NCBI GenBank assembly: GCA_025360525.1
Contig: JANYCA010000167.1
Coordinates: forward strand, 1 to 49,986
DNA length: 49,986 nt
From: Chitinophagaceae bacterium
Lineage (GTDB): Bacteria > Bacteroidota > Bacteroidia > Chitinophagales > Chitinophagaceae
Direction: 5' to 3'
A program made the translations under genes and the position numbers. The notes beneath the pieces were generated by a model. The model made no database searches and was not told the origin of the DNA. It saw only the letters and a program-made list of their open reading frames with translations. Shown one piece after another: positions 44,247 through 49,986 of this stretch; the stretch's first letter is position 1, and every line of letters starts with the position of its first letter.

Positions 44247-45029
44247 ATGTCTTTACTTGTACACGCTTACCAAATTGCAGAAAGTATAGATTTAAAGCAG
44301 TTTAAAACAGCCTTTACTGCAGCAATTTATCAGGCAGATAACGACGAGTTGTTTTATGAAATTGAAGAAAACAAGCTTCTTTACGTTTTTAAATATGGCA
44401 TTGTTTGTTTTTGTAATTACAATGAAATGCAAACGACAGCCTTAATACAAATAATTAAGCCTTATTGTAAAAACCTGTTAGATGAAAGACTGAGTGAAGA
44501 ATTTGAAATAGAAACAAATAGTGCCCGGATGAAGTTTGGTTATAACAAAATTGACATTGTAAACCCTGATACAGAAATGCTTCGTTTAATCATGCTCAAT
44601 GTGTCTCAATCGGTAGCACTGGATCATTACTCAAGGCAAACAGATATTTTGCTGGAAGAAACCAACAGGCACACACAAAAACTGGAGTTTAAAGGGAGTC
44701 TTGATCTATCTGGCATCAATCTAAAAAAATATATTGGGCGCACACTCAACCTCAAAAATAGAATTGCAGAAAATCTTTATATATTCGATTCTCCGGAAGA
44801 AACCTGGGAAGATGAGAACCTCAACAAATTAGATATTGGCCTTAAAAAAACCTTTGATTTACAATCAAGATTTAGAGATATTCAGGAAGGGTTACAAATT
44901 GTGAAAGAAAACCTGGAACTTTTTAAAGACCTGCTGCAATACCGAAACAGTACCCAGCTGGAGTGGATAATTATCATCCTGATTTTAGTAGAAGTAATCA
45001 ACCTGTTTGTTGAAAAGATTTTTCATTAA
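44247..45029 (+). CDS. RMD1/YagE family (DUF155) protein
   Basis: 260 residues from the ATG at 44247 (MSLLVHAYQIAESID). A longer frame reaches back to a non-ATG start at 44103, but those 48 extra residues look untranslated. The DUF155 core is visible (YVFKYGIVCFCNY, RLIMLNVSQSVALDHYSRQTD, IAENLYIFDSPEETWEDE), with a single C-terminal membrane helix (TQLEWIIIILILVEVINLFV). Yeast RMD1 relatives are mitochondrial or meiotic division factors; the bacterial role is unknown. Predicted to be anchored in the inner membrane, facing the cytoplasm. Confidence 0.85.
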   Translation: MSLLVHAYQIAESIDLKQFKTAFTAAIYQADNDELFYEIEENKLLYVFKYGIVCFCNYNEMQTTALIQIIKPYCKNLLDERLSEEFEIETNSARMKFGYNKIDIVNPDTEMLRLIMLNVSQSVALDHYSRQTDILLEETNRHTQKLEFKGSLDLSGINLKKYIGRTLNLKNRIAENLYIFDSPEETWEDENLNKLDIGLKKTFDLQSRFRDIQEGLQIVKENLELFKDLLQYRNSTQLEWIIIILILVEVINLFVEKIFH

Positions 45030-45041
45030 TACTTGTAAAAC

Positions 45042-45074
45042 TTTTTCCTAACTGATATTTTAAATTAGGAAAAA
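45042..45074 (+). terminator. hairpin after the RMD1/YagE gene
   Basis: Arms TTTTTCCTAA (45042-45051) and TTAGGAAAAA (45065-45074) flank a 13-nt loop, 12 bases after the stop. It lacks a long T-run, so it is a modest terminator candidate. Confidence 0.45.
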
Positions 45075-45202
45075 CAAGCTACTTTCTTTCTTGTTTATTC
45101 TATTCTTATGCAAAAGCTGTAGCGCCATAATAGCCCATAAAAAAATTGCTGTATTTTGCAGTAAAACCTAAACGATTCATCAAAACCACTAACTAGTAAA
45201 AT

Positions 45203-46144
45203 ATGAAAAGAGTATTAAAAATTATCCTCCGCATTTTCCTTATTTTATTTGTCTTCATCACTATCATTACTGCTTTTCATGCGTACAAGTTTACTCATTT
45301 TTATGATATCGGGCAGGTTGTTATCAAAAAAAATGAGGATAAATCCACCTGGGATAAAACCAGTGAAATACTCTTTGGTATCAACGCTATTAAACAAAAA
45401 AATATTGAAGCCGACTCTGCATTTGAAACGGTGTACATCACAACGAAAGATAAAATCAAATTGCAGGGCTGGTATATTAAAACGAACAATGCATCTAAAG
45501 GAACAGTGATACTGTTTCATGGACATGGCAACAAAAAATCATCGGTGTTAGACGAGGCGGCTGGGTTTAGGCAAATGGGCTATAATACGTTTCTGCTCGA
45601 TTTTAGGGCACACGGCAGCAGCGGTGGAAATACTACAACAATAGGTTATTACGAATCGGAAGATGTAAAACTGGCGTATGATTTTATAAAAGATAAAGGA
45701 GAGAAAAATATTGTGTTGTGGGGTATATCAATGGGGGCAGCTTCTATTACAAAGGCCATGAACGATTATTCGTTGCGCCCATCAAAAGTAATTTTAGAAA
45801 TGCCTTTTGCTTCTATTTTACAGGCTGCAGAAGGCAGGATAAAAATGATGGGTTTGCCCGGTCAGCCATTGGCAACCTTTATCACTTTCTGGGGTGGAAC
45901 ATTACATGGCTTTTGGGCTTTTAATATGAAGCCATCAGAATTTGTAAAAAATATTACTGTTCCTACTTTATTGCAATGGGGCAGAAAAGATCCACGGGTA
46001 CAACAAGTTGAAACCGATGCTATCTACAACAACTTGCCGGGTAAAAAAGAATTGGTAGTATATGAAACAGCGGGACATGAATCGCTGTGTGAAAAAGAGC
46101 ACACAAAATGGATGACAACCGTTAGTGATTTTTTGGCCAATTAA
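45203..46144 (+). CDS. membrane-anchored alpha/beta hydrolase
   Basis: 313 residues: N-terminal helix (about 5-25) then an alpha/beta-hydrolase domain. Oxyanion segment ILFHGHGNKKS, nucleophile elbow GISMG (Ser176), acid Asp263 in WGRKDPRV and His292 in TAGHES make a complete triad. Substrate unknown; the anchor puts it on the inner membrane, probably with the enzyme in the periplasm. It is followed by queA nine bases later and is probably cotranscribed with it. Confidence 0.87.
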   Translation: MKRVLKIILRIFLILFVFITIITAFHAYKFTHFYDIGQVVIKKNEDKSTWDKTSEILFGINAIKQKNIEADSAFETVYITTKDKIKLQGWYIKTNNASKGTVILFHGHGNKKSSVLDEAAGFRQMGYNTFLLDFRAHGSSGGNTTTIGYYESEDVKLAYDFIKDKGEKNIVLWGISMGAASITKAMNDYSLRPSKVILEMPFASILQAAEGRIKMMGLPGQPLATFITFWGGTLHGFWAFNMKPSEFVKNITVPTLLQWGRKDPRVQQVETDAIYNNLPGKKELVVYETAGHESLCEKEHTKWMTTVSDFLAN

Positions 46145-46153
46145 TATTTATTG

Positions 46154-47401
46154 ATGCACCCTAAACATATTTCTATTAATGACTTTTCTTATCATTTACC
46201 AGATGAAAGAATTGCTGCTTTTCCCTTAAAGGAAAGGGATGAGTCTAAATTGTTGGTTTATAAAGAAGGGATAATAGCAGAAGATATTTATAAAAATATT
46301 GCTCAATATATTCCTGAAAACAGCTTACTGGTTTTTAATAATACCAAAGTAATACAAGCACGGATTTTGTTTCAAAAACAAACCGGCGGTGTAATAGAAA
46401 TTTTTTGCCTTGAGCCTTACGAAACTAACAATGAGTATAGTGTGGTGATGGGTAAGAAAGCAACTGTTAGATGGAAATGCATGATTGGCGGCGCAGGTAA
46501 ATGGAAGTCGGGGAGTTTGCAAAAAGAAATAACGGCAGATAAAAACCCCATAGAAAATATGGCGGTAACACTTACTGCAAGCTTGGTTGAAAAACTATCT
46601 GATGCTTATATAGTAGAGCTTTCGTGGCAACCAGCAGAGAAGAGTTTTGCTGAGGTACTTGGCATATTTGGGGATATACCATTGCCCCCTTACCTAAAAA
46701 GAAAACCGGAAACAACGGATAAAGAACGCTATCAAACTATTTATGCAAAACACGAAGGGAGTGTGGCCGCCCCGACCGCAGGATTGCATTTTACTTCAGC
46801 AATATTTGAATCATTTGAAAAAAAGAATATTGCAAAAACTTACGTTACGCTACATGTAGGCGCAGGTACTTTTAAGCCTGTTAAAGCCAGTAACATGGAA
46901 GGCCACGAAATGCACAGCGAATGGATGGAAGTTTCCATCGAAACGATTGAACAATTCCTCTGCCATCAAACAAAGAATATCATTGCAGTTGGTACAACAT
47001 CATTGCGTACAATTGAAACCCTTTACTGGATTGGCGTAAAAACTATTATTTATCCGGATATCACTTCTTCAGCTTTACAAATTTATCAATGGGATGTGTA
47101 TGAGGCGCCCTTAGTCGAAACAAATTATAACTCTATAGAAGCGTTAAAGTCTTTGCTGCAATGGATGAAAAAAAATAAGCAACATCGGATATTGACGCCA
47201 ACACAAATTTTAATTGCACCCGGCTATCAGTTTAAAATGGCCCGTGCTATTATCACCAACTTTCATCAGCCACAATCTACCCTTTTATTATTGGTAGCTG
47301 CTATTGCAGGAGATGATTGGAAAAAAATGTATGACTACGCCCTGGAAAATGAATTCCGCTTTTTGAGTTATGGAGATGGTAGTTTGATTTTTGTAAAATA
47401 A
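46154..47401 (+). CDS. queA: S-adenosylmethionine:tRNA ribosyltransferase-isomerase
   Basis: Makes epoxyqueuosine in tRNA, transferring the ribosyl unit of SAM to preQ1 at position 34. 415 residues with the family motifs: YHLPDERIAAFPLKERDESKLLVY, LLVFNNTKVIQARI, GDIPLPPYLKR, HEGSVAAPTAGLHFT, VTLHVGAGTFKPV, and the C-terminal NFHQPQSTLLLLVAA. The ATG at 46154 is preferred; a TTG directly before it adds one residue. Slightly longer than the E. coli protein owing to insertions in the middle domain. Confidence 0.95.
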   Translation: MHPKHISINDFSYHLPDERIAAFPLKERDESKLLVYKEGIIAEDIYKNIAQYIPENSLLVFNNTKVIQARILFQKQTGGVIEIFCLEPYETNNEYSVVMGKKATVRWKCMIGGAGKWKSGSLQKEITADKNPIENMAVTLTASLVEKLSDAYIVELSWQPAEKSFAEVLGIFGDIPLPPYLKRKPETTDKERYQTIYAKHEGSVAAPTAGLHFTSAIFESFEKKNIAKTYVTLHVGAGTFKPVKASNMEGHEMHSEWMEVSIETIEQFLCHQTKNIIAVGTTSLRTIETLYWIGVKTIIYPDITSSALQIYQWDVYEAPLVETNYNSIEALKSLLQWMKKNKQHRILTPTQILIAPGYQFKMARAIITNFHQPQSTLLLLVAAIAGDDWKKMYDYALENEFRFLSYGDGSLIFVK

Positions 47402-47432
47402 AAGTGGATACGGTTTGTTGGCTTAATTGCTT

Positions 47433-48023
47433 TTAGTACTGTATTGTTACAACCGTGCCTACCGGTATGTAACTAAATAAATCCTTCATCTCTCTATATT
47501 TTACAGATACACATCCATCTGTCCAGTTATAAAAATTATCAATGGTCCACTCTTCCTCTGGCCTTGTGGCATGAATGGCGATACCAGCACCTATTTTTGC
47601 AGTTTTTGAAATGATGCCTTTTCGTTTGCGATCATTAAACTTTTCGATGCTGGTTTCGTTGGGATAATCTAACAACAGCTCCGGCCCCCACTTATTGTGT
47701 ATCTTTTTTAGTATGATTTTAAAACTTCCATTGGGGGTTTTTCTATCGCCCTCTTTCATTTTATCGCCCAAATCCTTACTGCCAAAAACAATGGGATAGG
47801 TAGCATACCAGCCATCTTCGTCATACACTTTTAATTCGTAATCACTCTTATCAATAATAATGTAGTAGGGGCTTTCTTCTACGGGAGATAACAGCTTTTT
47901 CACTGTCGCAGGGTTATTGGTCTTTTTTGCACTGCGTTTTTTATTGTGCCCGGGTGTAACAAAAGAAACTGTCAGCAAAAAGATTCCAAAACTTGCAATG
48001 GAGTAAAAAACAGCTTTTCTCAT
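47433..48023 (-). CDS. L,D-transpeptidase (YkuD) family protein
   Basis: 196-residue exported protein with signal or anchor (about 5-22). The YkuD domain covers about 53-195: YYIIIDKSDYELKVYDEDG, GDRKTPNGSFKI, AIHATRPE (His151) and TDGCVSVKYREM with the catalytic Cys171. The Cys is preceded by TDG rather than the common SHG. Likely forms or edits peptidoglycan cross-links or lipoprotein attachments in the periplasm. Convergent with queA, 31 bases apart. Confidence 0.9.
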   Translation of the reverse strand: MRKAVFYSIASFGIFLLTVSFVTPGHNKKRSAKKTNNPATVKKLLSPVEESPYYIIIDKSDYELKVYDEDGWYATYPIVFGSKDLGDKMKEGDRKTPNGSFKIILKKIHNKWGPELLLDYPNETSIEKFNDRKRKGIISKTAKIGAGIAIHATRPEEEWTIDNFYNWTDGCVSVKYREMKDLFSYIPVGTVVTIQY

Positions 48024-48140
48024 AACGGAAATTATGGAATACCGTTATTCAAACGTTGTGCCATACATAAATATTTTACGCATTGCAAAAAGGTTAACTA
48101 TTTTTTAGTTAAAGAACCTGTTTAATGGATGTCAGGTACA

Positions 48141-48169
48141 AAAAAGCAGGCCAACCAAGCCTGCTTTTT
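48141..48169 (-). terminator. terminator of the outer-membrane protein gene
   Basis: Perfect stem AAAAAGCAGGC / GCCTGCTTTTT with a 7-nt loop; the minus-strand T-run follows. It is 21 bases after the stop of the barrel gene. Confidence 0.85.
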
Positions 48170-48189
48170 AAAATAATAATATAAAACGA

Positions 48190-49068
48190 TTACCAGTTAC
48201 TCAATCTAATACCCAAAGTGTAGGGTCGCATATCCAGCCCTTTTTTATAAAAACTGGTAGGTGAGTAGGAACCATATAACCTAACAGGGCCCAGACCAAT
48301 TTCTCCAATATAAGAAAACTTAAATTGTTCTAAACCTAACCCGTTCTCTACCTTCTGTTTACCCCTTGGCTCACTTACTTGTTTGTTACGATGATTGTAT
48401 AAAAAACCGCCGCTTACCCCTACACTTATACTGAACCCTTTATTTTGATTTACCGTATTGGTACAAAAGTTTATCATGAGCGGCACCGTAAGATAATCTG
48501 CGGCCAATTTATTTTTTGAAAAAGAAACAGAATCCCTGAAAACGACAGGAGCCGGTGCCTGGCCCGTTATAAAGGGATTTTCTTTGCGATAGCTAATTGC
48601 AGAATTGTAGCGATAATTGTTTAGCTCTACTCCAAGGCCATATTTTAAGTTTACATGATGCTGTATAAGATTGAGTCGTTGCATAAATAACCAAAAGTTT
48701 ATATTGAGGCTCTTTGTTACATTAAGATTAAAATCGTTAGTACCTAATGGAGCGGTACGAGCTGGACCAACCCTGTTGTAAAGATAATTTTCAGTATTAC
48801 TGTAGTTAGTACGATCAACATAATTAGAAAAACCAAAGTCTACAATAAGCCAGTTAGTACTTACATTTTTAGGCTCCTGTCTCTCTTTTTTTGTGACTGA
48901 AATACTCGTACCAGGATGTTTTTCGTCTGTATTTTTTCTATTAATAATTATGATATTACCTATGCGAATGGTATCATCATTTTTTTTTGTTGTTACGGTG
49001 CTGTCAGTTTGTGCATTTGTGCTGTTAACATAGCATAGTAATGCCATTAGAGTAAATAGCTGTTTCAT
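48190..49068 (-). CDS. exported outer-membrane beta-barrel-like protein
   Basis: 292 residues with a signal peptide (MKQLFTLMALLCYVNSTNAQ). An N-terminal polar linker is followed by amphipathic strands typical of small barrels (NWLIVDFGFSNY, LNLIQHHVNLKYGLGVELNN, YLTVPLMINF, SISVGVSGGFLYNH, FSYIGEIGLGPVRLYGSYSP) and a C-terminal strand ending in W (YTLGIRLSNW). Fits PorT-like/OMP_b-brl families. It follows the membrane-anchored gene by 17 bases and so is probably cotranscribed, perhaps with a sigma/anti-sigma pair outside the window. Confidence 0.8.
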   Translation of the reverse strand: MKQLFTLMALLCYVNSTNAQTDSTVTTKKNDDTIRIGNIIIINRKNTDEKHPGTSISVTKKERQEPKNVSTNWLIVDFGFSNYVDRTNYSNTENYLYNRVGPARTAPLGTNDFNLNVTKSLNINFWLFMQRLNLIQHHVNLKYGLGVELNNYRYNSAISYRKENPFITGQAPAPVVFRDSVSFSKNKLAADYLTVPLMINFCTNTVNQNKGFSISVGVSGGFLYNHRNKQVSEPRGKQKVENGLGLEQFKFSYIGEIGLGPVRLYGSYSPTSFYKKGLDMRPYTLGIRLSNW

Positions 49069-49085
49069 GTTGTGTAGTTTAAAAT

Positions 49086-49986
49086 TTATTGAATTGCAAA
49101 AGAGAGGTTGGCAATCTTAAAATTATCATTGCCACCATTAGGTTGGGTATTTGTTTTTCTTTGTACTATACGTTTAACTTTTTTAAAAAAGCCTCCAATT
49201 TTTGTTTTTTTGGTGTCTTCTTCCTTGTCATCAAAGCCGAAACTAATTGTGTTGTTATCAAGATTTTCATTGGTAATTGAAGCATTACTTGCATACACAT
49301 TTTTATTAACCGGCAAATCATTTATGGCGACATTATTATCGGGTTGCGCCTCTTTGGATAATACGGTTACAATGGTAGTATTGTTACGCTGGGTATTGTT
49401 AAGGTTTTCTAAAGATGGCTTTGGCAAATGATTGGAAGGCTTTTCTTTCGGTTGGGTTGCAAAGTTTCTTTGTACCTTGTCATTATTAACAACCGGATTT
49501 TTTACACCATTGGTAGCATCAGCATTTTTAGAATCACCGGTATTTTTTGAGCTTTTTATTTCGGCAATTTGCGCATCAGTTTTTGTTGTAGTAAATGAAT
49601 CAATTTGCATTTTTTCAATTGCCGGCATTTTTTTATTATTGCCCGGAGTTTCCTGTTTATTGGTGGACGCTGTTTCTATGGTCGCTCTTTCGTTGTTATT
49701 AAAATAAGCAACGGTACCCCACAAACCAAACCCTATCAAAACTGCGGCAGCAGCCATTTTCCACCAGCGGACAGCAATCACCTTTCCGTTATCTTCCTGT
49801 TTATACAGCGAGGCCTTATCATTAAAAACAATGCTGTTATCTGCGGAAATTTTGGTTAGTTGTAAAACATCCCATTCTTTTTTACAAGCATCATCCTGGC
49901 TAATGACCGAAGCAATATTTTTTACCTCCGCTTTATTGAGTTCTTTATCTAGCAGCAACAATAATTTTTCCTGTATTTCATCTGTA
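49086..49986 (-). CDS. membrane-anchored hypothetical protein, anti-sigma-like (5' truncated by window)
   Basis: The frame stays open to the window edge, so the true start lies outside; the first visible residues read TDEIQEKLLLLLDKELN. The N-terminal cytoplasmic part (about 70 residues) contains helical segments of the kind seen in anti-sigma factor domains, followed by one membrane helix (WWKMAAAAVLIGFGLWGTVAYF) and a long low-complexity periplasmic region rich in N, T and K. The layout is that of an ECF anti-sigma factor, but no zinc-binding HxxxCxxC is seen, so the assignment is tentative. Likely cotranscribed with the barrel gene. Confidence 0.65.
   Translation of the reverse strand, partial: TDEIQEKLLLLLDKELNKAEVKNIASVISQDDACKKEWDVLQLTKISADNSIVFNDKASLYKQEDNGKVIAVRWWKMAAAAVLIGFGLWGTVAYFNNNERATIETASTNKQETPGNNKKMPAIEKMQIDSFTTTKTDAQIAEIKSSKNTGDSKNADATNGVKNPVVNNDKVQRNFATQPKEKPSNHLPKPSLENLNNTQRNNTTIVTVLSKEAQPDNNVAINDLPVNKNVYASNASITNENLDNNTISFGFDDKEEDTKKTKIGGFFKKVKRIVQRKTNTQPNGGNDNFKIANLSFAIQ

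Noticed and set aside
1..49986. CRISPR arrays, tRNA/rRNA genes, complete insertion sequences, prophage
   Set aside because: Spacers were read for regular repeats, tRNA T-loop sequences and transposase motifs; none were found. A weak tRNA-like or very diverged element could still be missed by eye.

Overview
The window is a chromosomal segment of a member of the Bacteroidota, most likely Chitinophagaceae or a close relative. The evidence is AT-rich spacers, promoter elements of the form TAnnTTTG close to start codons, phylum-typical families (DUF2480, a YbeY with a GYKD ending, exported M28 and S41 peptidases) and several TTG starts. No rRNA, tRNA, CRISPR array, prophage or complete insertion sequence was seen. 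Most of the window is housekeeping DNA.

Layout. 0-8.3 kb: RND/MMPL exporter (-), recO, tatC, rpiB and an exported M28 peptidase (+), then recA (-). 8.8-12.2 kb: plus-strand accessory genes (orphan, two VOC proteins, DUF1801, a membrane glycosyltransferase). 12.4-29.3 kb: almost entirely minus strand, with dnaN, an S41 lipoprotein, a nicotinamide riboside salvage operon (small exported ORF, pnuC, tag, NadR-type kinase), nfu, uvrD/pcrA, an omega-amidase, rhlE, the run DUF2480-LysE-orphan-mtgA, and a PpiD-like foldase. The one plus-strand exception is a gene apparently split by a frameshift. 29.3-30.0 kb: AT-rich non-coding gap with DnaA-box-like sites. 30-47.4 kb: mostly plus strand, with nadA, a 2OG oxygenase, a chrA-family transporter, ybeY, an HNH-like gene, mnmG, a cupin, a decayed glycoside-hydrolase remnant, an AHSA1 protein, a zinc-finger gene, an RMD1/YagE protein, a hydrolase and queA. 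Minus-strand genes there are a DUF3089 lipoprotein, feoA-nadD and a PIF1/HRDC helicase with ssb. 47.4 kb to the end: L,D-transpeptidase, outer-membrane barrel and a membrane-anchored protein cut by the window edge (all -).

How genes work together. NAD metabolism appears twice: de novo (NadA, NadD) and salvage (PnuC with a NadR-type kinase). Replication and repair genes are dense (recO, recA, dnaN, tag, uvrD, PIF1-like, ssb).

Most notable non-genic signals. The gene-orientation switch at 29.3-30.0 kb, DnaA-like boxes there, and parS-like sites upstream of mnmG together suggest that this could be the chromosomal origin region. Other signals are a frame-preserving array of 7-bp repeats inside the NadR-type kinase gene, a second in-frame repeat-like insertion beside the catalytic Cys of the omega-amidase, a perfect 36-bp palindrome over the DUF1801 start, and a possible small structured RNA between dnaN and the S41 gene. 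I did not find a convincing new multi-gene system.
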